From positions 1-22,123 of the forward strand of contig CAJGCU010000030.1 in NCBI GenBank assembly GCA_904501945.1: a stretch of DNA of 22,123 nucleotides, read 5' to 3'. The notes beneath the pieces were generated by a model. It ran no database searches, was not told the DNA's origin, and was given only the letters and a program-made list of their open reading frames with translations. Position 1 is the stretch's first letter, and each line of letters starts with the position of its first letter. Positions 6,106-13,191 of this stretch are shown here, one piece after another. This DNA comes from an uncultured Bacteroidaceae bacterium (GTDB lineage Bacteria; Bacteroidota; Bacteroidia; Bacteroidales; Bacteroidaceae). The translations under genes were made by a program, and so were the position numbers.

Positions 6106-7053
6106 TTAATTTTTTTCGTAGCGTTTTATAGCTTCTTCGTGCCATTGCCTGATTTCGTCGGCAAGCCATTGGGGGTGCTGCACCTTGAGCCATGCTCCAC
6201 GGGACAGGATGTGTCCTTTCAGATCGTCTGTAGGGCGCACGAAATACTCAAAGTCTGCATAGCTGTCTTCTTCTTTATTTTCTGACTGATTTTGTGTTGA
6301 AATATTTTCGTGTTTCAGCTCTCTTTGCGTGTGGTGCAGTGGAAGATCTCTTAAACTGTATTTCTCTCGTCCGAAGGCGCGGAGTACAATGCGCTGCGAT
6401 TTGCTTCCGTCTCCAATTACGACTCCAAAGCACTCGCAGAAGAAGTCTGAAGCGTTGAAATCTCTGTCTATTTTGAATGTTTCGTCTGTCAGAACGATAT
6501 CCTCTATGCGGTCAAATGAGAATATAGCATACTTCCCGTTCTCGAAACGTCCCAGCAAATACCAGCGCTGACGAAACAGTTTGATACAATAGGGGGAAAG
6601 GGAAAAGCTTTTCGGAATGGCCGACTGGTAGCGTCGGTACTGGATGGAGATATTCTTGTTTTCTTTCATGGCTTTGATAACCACTTCAAGGTGTTCTCCG
6701 TTCGAAGGTATGTTTTCCAGTACTATACGCTGTTGCAGGCTCATGCTCTCGCTGACGAGGTTGCTCACTGTCAGTGTTGACAGCATCCAGTTCTGTATGG
6801 TATCTTCACGTAGTGCTTCCTCGTTGCCAATGTAGTAGCGGTAGCCGTCTCTTCGGTCGCAGTCGATATAGATGCCAAAGATGTCCTCGATAGCATCCTT
6901 GTGGCGGTTAAACGTGGTACGTGGCAATGGCAGTCCTTCGCTCATGTCTGTTCGCATCCAACGCTTGTTGATGTCCTTCAGGGAGATTTTTCCTGCATGG
7001 TAGATGGTGTTGACTAGCCAGATGTATTCTTTGAAGAGGGTAGGAGTTTTCAT
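6106..7053 (-). CDS. WYL-domain transcriptional regulator
   Basis: The product is 315 residues. The N-terminal third is a DNA-binding winged-helix-type region (about 5-85; PRTTFNRHKDAIEDIFGI fits the recognition part). A WYL ligand-binding domain (about 120-195) follows, with SPYCIK (153-158), RWYLLGR (163-169) and FSFDRI (178-183), and then a WCX-type C-terminal region (about 215-305). WYL proteins sense small ligands or nucleotide-like molecules and can activate or repress. A polar insert around residues 252-264 (TQNQSENKEEDS) interrupts the C-terminal part and is probably a surface loop. The gene is the last member of the hydrolase/DUF554/GH127 operon, 12 bases after the enzyme gene, so it probably regulates that operon. 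The ligand is unknown. Confidence 0.88.
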   Translation of the reverse strand: MKTPTLFKEYIWLVNTIYHAGKISLKDINKRWMRTDMSEGLPLPRTTFNRHKDAIEDIFGIYIDCDRRDGYRYYIGNEEALREDTIQNWMLSTLTVSNLVSESMSLQQRIVLENIPSNGEHLEVVIKAMKENKNISIQYRRYQSAIPKSFSLSPYCIKLFRQRWYLLGRFENGKYAIFSFDRIEDIVLTDETFKIDRDFNASDFFCECFGVVIGDGSKSQRIVLRAFGREKYSLRDLPLHHTQRELKHENISTQNQSENKEEDSYADFEYFVRPTDDLKGHILSRGAWLKVQHPQWLADEIRQWHEEAIKRYEKN

Positions 7054-7065
7054 GAAAAAGTTTTT

Positions 7066-10000
7066 TTATTCAGAGAAGATTATCTTTTTCCCGTTTTTGA
7101 TGTAGATGCCGTTAGGCTGTGGAGTAGTAGTGGCTATACCGTTAAGTGTGAAGAAGGTGTTTTTGTCTGCAGAGATATATTTTTCTGCATGGTCAGGAAG
7201 GGCTGCTTGAAAATCTTTGATGCTGACAGCTTCTTCAATAGTTTCTATCGAGGAGAAGAATCCGATGTGTTTGATGACTGAAGTTCCTGTTGTGGAGGTC
7301 AGTCCGAAGATGGTTGCGCCTTGGCTGATGCTGAAGGTGTCTCCTGAGTTGTTGTCGTTGATTCCTGATTTTGTCATGTCCCAGATGAAACATGTTCCGT
7401 CTGATAGCTTCTGTATTTTTGTTGGTGTCACGCTTGAGCCTTTATTCACGCCATTTAGCCACCAAAGATAGGCTGATCCTGCTGTTGTTCGCACATTTGT
7501 GGCAATGACTGCAAGATATTTCTGTGACGATTGTAGCAATGCGTCGTTGACTTTTTCGTGATTGAATGACAGGCACAGGTTGTTAGCCCCTGTGCCTGCC
7601 TTGATGGTGATGGTATTGTCTTCGTTGTAAGTAAAATTGCTTTGTGATACACGCCCTGTGTCGCCTGTTTCCCAGTCTGTTGCAGTCCATTTGTAGGTTA
7701 GGTCTTTATAGTCCTTTAGTAGTCGTAGGTAGTAAAGGCCTGGCATGAAAGTGCTGCTTGATGCTACGATTCTGAAAGTGAGCTTTCCCTTTACTTGGCC
7801 TTGGCTGTCTGCCAATAGTTCGTCTGGGATGCGATATTCTATGTTGTAGAATCCATTGTCAGAGTTCTTGACAGAAGAGGGGATGGTGATGTCTGCAATT
7901 TTCACATTGTCCACATAAATGCTGGCAGCTCGTCCTTTGTCTGCTGTTGTAAAGCGGAGCATCAGAGACACGTTTGTGCTTTCTTTGCTTTTGTTTTCCA
8001 GCACATATTGTACAAATTCTCCAGCCTTAGCGTCGCGATAGGTCTCTCCATTGTAGCTTCCGCTTGTAGAGCCCACTGAATATTTTGCCTCGTGTCCAGC
8101 TTCGCTCTGCTGCTCGCCTGTGGCTACATAGTCGAGCGTGCGTGCCAGCAATGCCTGTTCTTCAGCATCTTTTCTGCCCATTTCGGAGTTGGCGTAGTCT
8201 TCTTCTGTTCCCTGGAAGAAGTAGCATGAATAGCGTGAGTGGTGAATGCTGTAGAAAGGTTCCAGCGTGACATCTCCCTTGTTGGTGGTAGCCAACGTGA
8301 ATTGTAGTTTGCTTGCGTCTTTAGCCTTGATGTTTTGAAGTACTTCTGCTCGATTGCCAATGAGTAGAGGGGCTGAAGAGAGCGGTTTCACGCTGGCGCG
8401 TACACCAGGAGAGTGGTCCATGCGTCCTTCTCCTGCATATTCATTTTGCAGCTTAGCCTCTGTTTCTGTGCGTGCAGCCAAGAGGATTGGGCCGTATTTG
8501 AAAGCGATGTAGCCTGTGTAGTCAGGGCATTCTTCATATCGAATCTCCATAGGGAGGTCGAAATCGATAGTCTCGCCTTTTTCCCATTTCTTGGTCTGGC
8601 ATACATAGCTGGCCTTGCCGTCTGCGCTTGCCCATGCAGGCTTGCGAATGGCGAGGGTGAAGTTTCCGCCTTTTGTGATGGTCAGTTTAGTTTTCTGCTC
8701 ATAGGGGAATTGGGTTTCTTGACGTATGCCAAACTTGTCTGCGTTCAGTTCGCTGGGGATGAAGAGGTTAACATAAAGCGTGTCGTTATCTTCGCTGTGG
8801 GTGTAGATAAAGTGCCCGTACTTGCTGTGATTCTCCATTCCTGTGCCCACACAGCACCACATGCCTTGGTTCACTTGCGAGTAGATGCGGTAGGACTGCG
8901 GACGGAGCGAGGTGAAATACACATAGCCGCCTGTTTGTGGGTCTTGTGTCGACATGATGTGGTTCCACATCGTAGCCTCGTAGAAGTCTGCGTATTTTGC
9001 ATCGTGGGTGTCGTCAAACAAGTTCTCCGACAGCTTCAGCATATTGTTAGAGTTGCAAGATTCAGGACCCTCCAGATTGTTGATGTAGAGTTCTCCTCTG
9101 TTGTGGCTTTGGAAATGCTCGCTGATGGAGTTTCCGCCTATGCAGACGGTGCGGTTCTGTGCCACGTCGTTCCAGAAATTAAGGACAGAGTTGCGATAGC
9201 TGCTCACGGTGTTGTCCTCTTGCCAGATGCGTTCAAAGCCGATGTACTTAGGCACCTGCGTGTTGGCGTGCTTTCCGTCGAGGAAAGTGGGGTTGAACGT
9301 TTTCATGCCGTCAATCATATACTGATGGCTATACTTCTTGGCAGCAATGAGATATTTCTTGTCGCCAAAGATTTTGTAGGCATCAGCCAGCGTCTCGTTC
9401 ATGCCTCCGTGCTCCCATCCCAGCACCTGCTGCATCTGGTCTGTGGAAAGCTTGCTCACTAAGTTCACGCTCCAGTCAGAAAGTCCCTTGAAAAGCTCCT
9501 TTGCCAATGAACTGCCTGTGTAGAGATAAGCATCGCGCAAACCTGCCAACACTTTGTGCTGACAATAGAAAGGCACCCAGCCGCCCGATTTGCGGAACTC
9601 TGTGAGGTCGCCTGCATAAAGTCCTGTCCAGATATGATTGAGGGGCTGTCCGCCAATAAATCCCTTCAGTCCTGCTGTGTTGTTCTTGTAAGCATCCTGG
9701 CAGTCTTTCATGATGTTCAGGCAGTAGTCCATGCGTTCTTTCAGCAAGGTTTTCGTGCTTGCGTCGCTGGTGGCAGCATAAGCCAAAGCCAATGCGCTCA
9801 CATAGTGGCCGCCCACATGGCCGCTGAGGTCGAAGCCTGCATCGCCTCCCCAGTTGCGAAAGTTGGGATGTTTCTCCTCCCATCCGTAGTATTTGGAAGA
9901 AGAGTTCTTGGAGAGTCCTGCCTGACGGATGAAAGGAGTCATCAGGCGGTCAGCATCATACTGCAAGAGGTGGTCATTGTTCGTCTCCAGCATCGTTTTT

Positions 10001-10125
10001 ACTGGGCCATCCAGCAAAGTCACTTCATTCAAGTCGAAATGCTGCGGATAGATTTCGCTCTGTGCAGCCGCGTTGCCAGCCAATGCCAGCGCTAACGCTG
10101 TCGTGAATAGTTTTAGTTTTTTCAT
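7066..10125 (-). CDS. secreted GH127/GH146-type beta-L-arabinofuranosidase-like enzyme (DUF1680)
   Basis: The product is 1019 residues with a signal peptide (1-22, cut after NAAAQ). The (alpha/alpha)6-barrel catalytic domain spans about 28-430. Family members remove beta-L-arabinofuranosyl units from plant glycans using a zinc-bound cysteine nucleophile. The matching residues are all present: E336, E355 and C357 in EGPESCNSN, and the C424-C425 pair in MWCCVGTG. Beta-sandwich modules follow (about 440-640 and 665-805), then a C-terminal accessory region (about 810-975). The last 30 residues (FFTLNG...NGIYIKNGKKIIF) resemble the end of a type IX secretion sorting domain. It sits third in an operon after an alpha/beta hydrolase and DUF554, and before a WYL regulator. 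The GH127 versus GH146 split and the exact substrate cannot be decided by eye. Confidence 0.85.
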   Translation of the reverse strand: MKKLKLFTTALALALAGNAAAQSEIYPQHFDLNEVTLLDGPVKTMLETNNDHLLQYDADRLMTPFIRQAGLSKNSSSKYYGWEEKHPNFRNWGGDAGFDLSGHVGGHYVSALALAYAATSDASTKTLLKERMDYCLNIMKDCQDAYKNNTAGLKGFIGGQPLNHIWTGLYAGDLTEFRKSGGWVPFYCQHKVLAGLRDAYLYTGSSLAKELFKGLSDWSVNLVSKLSTDQMQQVLGWEHGGMNETLADAYKIFGDKKYLIAAKKYSHQYMIDGMKTFNPTFLDGKHANTQVPKYIGFERIWQEDNTVSSYRNSVLNFWNDVAQNRTVCIGGNSISEHFQSHNRGELYINNLEGPESCNSNNMLKLSENLFDDTHDAKYADFYEATMWNHIMSTQDPQTGGYVYFTSLRPQSYRIYSQVNQGMWCCVGTGMENHSKYGHFIYTHSEDNDTLYVNLFIPSELNADKFGIRQETQFPYEQKTKLTITKGGNFTLAIRKPAWASADGKASYVCQTKKWEKGETIDFDLPMEIRYEECPDYTGYIAFKYGPILLAARTETEAKLQNEYAGEGRMDHSPGVRASVKPLSSAPLLIGNRAEVLQNIKAKDASKLQFTLATTNKGDVTLEPFYSIHHSRYSCYFFQGTEEDYANSEMGRKDAEEQALLARTLDYVATGEQQSEAGHEAKYSVGSTSGSYNGETYRDAKAGEFVQYVLENKSKESTNVSLMLRFTTADKGRAASIYVDNVKIADITIPSSVKNSDNGFYNIEYRIPDELLADSQGQVKGKLTFRIVASSSTFMPGLYYLRLLKDYKDLTYKWTATDWETGDTGRVSQSNFTYNEDNTITIKAGTGANNLCLSFNHEKVNDALLQSSQKYLAVIATNVRTTAGSAYLWWLNGVNKGSSVTPTKIQKLSDGTCFIWDMTKSGINDNNSGDTFSISQGATIFGLTSTTGTSVIKHIGFFSSIETIEEAVSIKDFQAALPDHAEKYISADKNTFFTLNGIATTTPQPNGIYIKNGKKIIFSE

Positions 10126-10155
10126 GTTTATGTTAATTTTATTATAAATTGAAGG

Positions 10156-10920
10156 TCAGTATCCCAGCAGATGCTTCCCCAGAAAGAACAAGATGACAAT
10201 CAGGAATGCAGGCAGCATGTTGATGGTCTTGCAGTCCTTGATTTTCAGGATGCTGAGACCAGCAGCGGCAATCAGCACGCCACCCACGATGCACAGCTCC
10301 GTTCGCAGTTCGTCAGAGATGGCATCTGCCGAACAGATGGCAATGAGGTAGAACATTCCTTGCCAGCAGAACAGCACAGGGGCTGCCCACACCATGCCGA
10401 TGCCATACGTGGTGGCAAGCATGGCTGATGTGATGAAGTCGAGCGTGGCGTTTGTATAGAGATAGGTGTTGTCGCCATACAGCGCGCTCAGCACAGGACC
10501 TACCATCGAGAATGTGCCAATGCAGTAAAGCAGGATGCCTGTGGAGAGACCTTCAGCCAGCCCTCCACCTTCTGAAGAGGGAGAGCGCTTGCCGTCTTGA
10601 ATGTTGTAGGATGCTTGGGGCATCTTGCCAGATAGCTTCTCTCTTTTGCGTTTGGGTCGCTCCACCAGATTCTTGAATCTCTCGTCCAGTTTCAGCATAT
10701 GGCCAATCAGCGAGCCGGCAGCCAGGCTTACGATAAACAGCACGGGGTACTGGCTCTTGGGCATGTTCTGGCAAAAGGCATTGAATCCCAAAGCCAGCGA
10801 GCATAAGCCCATTGCATTGAACAGCGCCTGCTGATACTGCGGCTTGATGCCTCGCTTCAGGCATGCGCCCACAATGGCCCCTGCAATGATTGTGGCCGTA
10901 TTGACGGTAGTTCCCAGCAT
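10156..10920 (-). CDS. DUF554 family membrane protein
   Basis: The product is 254 residues with multiple hydrophobic helices (about 1-22, 33-50, 58-76, 122-145, 160-195, 207-224, 232-252). The N-terminus MLGTTVNTATIIAGAIVGACL and the core ILLYCIGTFSMVGPVLSALYGD are diagnostic of DUF554 (YdfK/YqgA-like), an inner-membrane family of uncertain transport role. Residues about 101-120 (SYNIQDGKRSPSSEGGG and flanks) look inserted in the loop before the fourth helix. They are encoded by a near-palindromic segment at 10563-10583 (see findings). The gene is second in the operon, 12 bases after the hydrolase gene and 30 before the GH127-like gene. A link to sugar or ester use is inferred only from position. 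Confidence 0.85.
   Translation of the reverse strand: MLGTTVNTATIIAGAIVGACLKRGIKPQYQQALFNAMGLCSLALGFNAFCQNMPKSQYPVLFIVSLAAGSLIGHMLKLDERFKNLVERPKRKREKLSGKMPQASYNIQDGKRSPSSEGGGLAEGLSTGILLYCIGTFSMVGPVLSALYGDNTYLYTNATLDFITSAMLATTYGIGMVWAAPVLFCWQGMFYLIAICSADAISDELRTELCIVGGVLIAAAGLSILKIKDCKTINMLPAFLIVILFFLGKHLLGY
10563..10583. repeat. REP-like palindrome inside the DUF554 gene
   Basis: A 21-base near-palindrome centred on CTTCTGAAG has arms matching in eight of ten pairs, plus one G-T pairing. It encodes the SPSSEGGG loop of the DUF554 protein in frame. Its form suggests an inserted short palindromic element. Confidence 0.5.
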
Positions 10921-10932
10921 CGTTCTTATTCT

Positions 10933-11742
10933 TTACTTCAGGAACTCCCTTATCCACTCAATGGCTTTGTTGCGCTCTTGAGGCTTGAAGCCATGTCCTG
11001 CTTTTTCTATGACTTCCAGGTGGACTTTCTTGTAAGCATCAACTGCCCGATGAGAATAGCTGATGGGCACCACAGGGTCGGCATCGCCATGAATGATGAG
11101 CACTGGCTTCTTATACTTGGGCAGTTCCCTGTAAGGGTCCATGTCTCGCAGCTCCATGAAGAAGTTGCGGCTCAGCGGCACATTCCACATGCGGGTCGTG
11201 TCTGGTATGGCAGCCACATCTGGGTAGCGTTCGTTCCAGTTGTCTGGGATGCACAGGGCAGGGTAGATGAGCACCAGCTGGCTGATGTCTTTCGCCTTGC
11301 TTGATGCTGCCAGTGCAGAGACAAGTCCTCCCTGGCTCTCGCCAATGAGCACGATGCGCTTGCTGTCCACATCGGGGCGACTCTTGAAATAGCGTACCAC
11401 TGCCAGCAAGTCATCCACCTCATTCTTTATCGACATGTTCATCGTGTTGCTGTCGCTGCGGCTGTTCATCGAGCCGCCAGGGAAATCAAGCGTATAGCAC
11501 TGATAGCCCTTTTCAGCCAGCATTGCAAAATAGTCTTTTCCAAAGTGGTGCGTGCCGTTGAAGCCATGCGAGATGATAGCCACAGGCTGTTTCTTCGCCC
11601 CATTCTCAGGGCGGCTCAATACACCATAAATATTTCGTTCTCCATTCTTTATCCACAGCTCCTCCTGCGTCTGGGCATTCCCATTCGCCAGAGCAGCCAA
11701 TGCCATGCAAAGTCCTATTAATCTTCTTTTCATTGCCTTCAT
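10933..11742 (-). CDS. secreted alpha/beta hydrolase (esterase-like)
   Basis: The product is 269 residues. A signal peptide (about 1-24, ending NGNAQ) directs it to the periplasm or beyond. The alpha/beta-hydrolase core shows the oxyanion region SHGFNGTHH (58-66), the nucleophile elbow GESQGG with S136, the acid in HGDADPVVP (D222) and the base H250 in KAGHGF. The pattern, with SHGFNG near the N-terminus, resembles feruloyl/cinnamoyl-type esterases of the dienelactone/acyl-esterase group. Ester cleavage from plant polysaccharide is therefore plausible but not shown. It is the first gene of the four-gene minus operon, with a -7 box at 11759-11766. A second in-frame ATG three codons later (11733) is an alternative start. 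Confidence 0.85.
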   Translation of the reverse strand: MKAMKRRLIGLCMALAALANGNAQTQEELWIKNGERNIYGVLSRPENGAKKQPVAIISHGFNGTHHFGKDYFAMLAEKGYQCYTLDFPGGSMNSRSDSNTMNMSIKNEVDDLLAVVRYFKSRPDVDSKRIVLIGESQGGLVSALAASSKAKDISQLVLIYPALCIPDNWNERYPDVAAIPDTTRMWNVPLSRNFFMELRDMDPYRELPKYKKPVLIIHGDADPVVPISYSHRAVDAYKKVHLEVIEKAGHGFKPQERNKAIEWIREFLK

Positions 11743-11758
11743 GTTTTTTTTGTCGTTG

Positions 11759-11766
11759 CAAAGATA
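11759..11766 (-). promoter_or_regulatory. promoter -7 box of the hydrolase/DUF554/GH127/WYL operon (TATCTTTG)
   Basis: TATCTTTG on the minus strand lies 16 bases upstream of the hydrolase ATG at 11742. No comparable box is found in the short gaps further down the operon, so it probably drives all four genes. Confidence 0.7.
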
Positions 11767-12020
11767 ATGAAAAAAAGCGTCATGATACGTTATGTAAAAG
11801 AAAATTTGATTGTAAAACAGGAAGAGAATTTAGGAAATACAGATAATTAAAAATCGTGTTGAAGAATAACGAGGATTTTCTCATTTTCCTGTATTTCATT
11901 AAAGCATCTTCCTTTATCGTAATTACGTTGCGCCCTTCATCGTATTTATGATGAAAGGTGTGACGTAATTGCGATGAAGAGGGTAACATGCGCTTCATGC
12001 GCCAATAACCAAGGTTTTCT
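11767..12020. other. intergenic region holding a long imperfect hairpin
   Basis: About 250 bases between the divergent hydrolase operon and the ATP-grasp gene contain no convincing coding frame. The main content is the 33-bp inverted repeat at 11909-11982. A direct repeat CATGCGC (11987-11993 and 11996-12002) lies just to its right. Confidence 0.6.
11909..11982 (+). repeat. 33-bp imperfect inverted repeat forming a strong RNA hairpin
   Basis: The arms are 11909-11941 and 11950-11982 with an 8-base loop (GTATTTAT). Of 33 positions, 24 are Watson-Crick pairs, seven are G-T pairs and two are C-A mismatches. On plus-strand RNA the seven become allowed G-U pairs; on minus-strand RNA they would be A-C mismatches. 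The left arm contains the perfect palindrome CGTAATTACG (11918-11927). No T tract follows, so it is not a standard terminator. Confidence 0.8.
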
Positions 12021-12051
12021 TTTGCTGTTTGAGTGAAAAGCGCTATCTTTG
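12021..12051 (+). promoter_or_regulatory. full promoter of the ATP-grasp-like gene
   Basis: A -33 TTTG at 12021-12024, a 19-base spacer and TATCTTTG at 12044-12051 match the Bacteroidota consensus very well. The ATG at 12057 starts only five bases after the box, so the message probably begins at or right beside the start codon. Confidence 0.85.
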
Positions 12052-12056
12052 CAGGT

Positions 12057-13094
12057 ATGGAAATTCCAAGCATCTTCAATTGTTCCAACGATATGGCACT
12101 GGCGGCTAATGTGCGTCAGTACGTGCCCCCTAAGCGCATTCAGCAGATGGAATCGGAACTTGCTGATTTGGCTCGTTTGTGGGAAGGCACACGCTTTGCT
12201 GGCCCGTGGGGATGGAGCCTGGCTACCAAGCAGCGCTATCGCCTGATGGGAGTGCCCATGGAGATGCTGCCTTCAGACGAATGGCTGGAGGAGGTGAGGC
12301 GGCTTTCGAGCAGGGAATTTGCGTGGCGTTACTTAAAGCAGATGCTGGCGACGATGAAGGAAGATGAGCTGTTGGGAGACGAGATGAAGTATTGGGAAAA
12401 GTTGCCGTCGCTAGCGCAGCTGGACGAAGGGGCGACGGAGGCGTACCCGAGGGGTCCGCTGTACCGTACCCGAGGGGTCCACCCTGCCGTACCCGAGGGG
12501 TCCGTTTCTGAAGAGGGGGATATGACCCTGCTTATTTTCAAGTCGCCTTGGTCATCTTCGGGCAGGGGAGTGTTTGTGGGAGACTGGCGTGACGAGCGTG
12601 CGAGAACGAGGCTGCAAGGCTTCCTATCATCGCAAGGAGGCTTCGTGACAGACCGCTTTTATGCTGACAAGGTGCTCGACTTTGCCATGGAGTTCTTTAT
12701 CAGCGAAGACCATACCGTAGAGTTTTTAGGATATTCTGTGTTTCATGCAGCCGAGAGTGGAGCATACGGTTACAACTATGTGGAGAGCCAGCAAGAGCTA
12801 CTGCAGCGCATTGGGGCTGACGAAGCCTTGCTGCAGCGCCTGATAGATTACCACAAGGAGCATCTTTCGCAGATGGCCTATCACGGACCTGTGGGCATCG
12901 ATATGCTCAAGACGGCTGATGGGCGCATCCATCCTTGTATCGAAATCAATCTGCGCATGAACATGGGCATTCTCGCCTTGTTGCTCCATGAACGCTATGG
13001 CTCTGACGCTACGGTGGCATTGACGCCTGAGCGCGAGCATGGCTTCAGGGCATTGGTGGACGAAGGAAAGCTGATGATTCTGTTTCACCCTTGA
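12057..13094 (+). CDS. ATP-grasp-like protein of unknown function
   Basis: The product is 345 residues and soluble. The N-terminus MEIPSIFNCSNDMALAANV is a pattern I associate with a Bacteroidota family of uncharacterised proteins. FKSPWSSSGRGV (161-172) looks like the ATP-grasp glycine-rich loop, and GPVGIDML...IEINLRMNMG (277-304) supplies likely metal ligands D282, E296 and N298. ATP-grasp enzymes join a carboxylate to an amine or thiol using ATP; the substrates here are unknown. ATG at 12057 is preferred over a GTG at 12033, which lies upstream of the -7 box. Residues 129-149 are encoded by three 23-bp repeat units read in three different frames. They fall just before the ATP-loop strand, probably in a surface loop. 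The gene is monocistronic and convergent with the TonB-receptor-like gene. Confidence 0.75.
   Translation: MEIPSIFNCSNDMALAANVRQYVPPKRIQQMESELADLARLWEGTRFAGPWGWSLATKQRYRLMGVPMEMLPSDEWLEEVRRLSSREFAWRYLKQMLATMKEDELLGDEMKYWEKLPSLAQLDEGATEAYPRGPLYRTRGVHPAVPEGSVSEEGDMTLLIFKSPWSSSGRGVFVGDWRDERARTRLQGFLSSQGGFVTDRFYADKVLDFAMEFFISEDHTVEFLGYSVFHAAESGAYGYNYVESQQELLQRIGADEALLQRLIDYHKEHLSQMAYHGPVGIDMLKTADGRIHPCIEINLRMNMGILALLLHERYGSDATVALTPEREHGFRALVDEGKLMILFHP
12442..12503. repeat. three-copy 23-bp repeat within the ATP-grasp-like gene
   Basis: CGTACCCGAGGGGTCC occurs identically at 12442-12457, 12465-12480 and 12488-12503, a fixed 23-base period with unrelated 7-base spacers. Because 23 is not a multiple of three, the copies are translated in three frames (YPRGP, RTRGV, VPEGS). 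None of the six frames of the unit contains a stop. Confidence 0.93.
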
Positions 13095-13129
13095 GGAAAT
13101 GGGCTTTAGGGGACAATGCCGATGGACAT

Positions 13130-13166
13130 AAAAAAACCTCGCACGATCATCACTGACAGTGCGAGG
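13130..13166 (-). terminator. intrinsic terminator of the regulator/TonB-receptor-like operon
   Basis: An 8-bp perfect stem (13137-13144 with 13159-13166, CCTCGCAC/GTGCGAGG) is followed on the minus strand by a run of T (13136 downwards). It lies 26 bases past the stop of the outer-membrane gene. Confidence 0.85.
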
Positions 13167-13191
13167 GGTGTGTACACTTGTTTAACTTTCT

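Noticed and set aside
8413..9462. 349-codon open frame on the plus strand inside the GH127/146-like gene
   Set aside because: It is antisense to a gene with a signal peptide and all catalytic residues. It has Cys/Val-rich composition, no recognisable family and no promoter; it follows from codon bias of the real gene.
12033..12056. GTG start of the ATP-grasp-like gene
   Set aside because: It lies upstream of and across the -7 box at 12044-12051, so it would not be in the message.
12442..12503. short CRISPR array
   Set aside because: The repeat core is 16 bases and spacers only 7 bases, there are three copies, they sit inside an open coding frame, and no cas genes are nearby.
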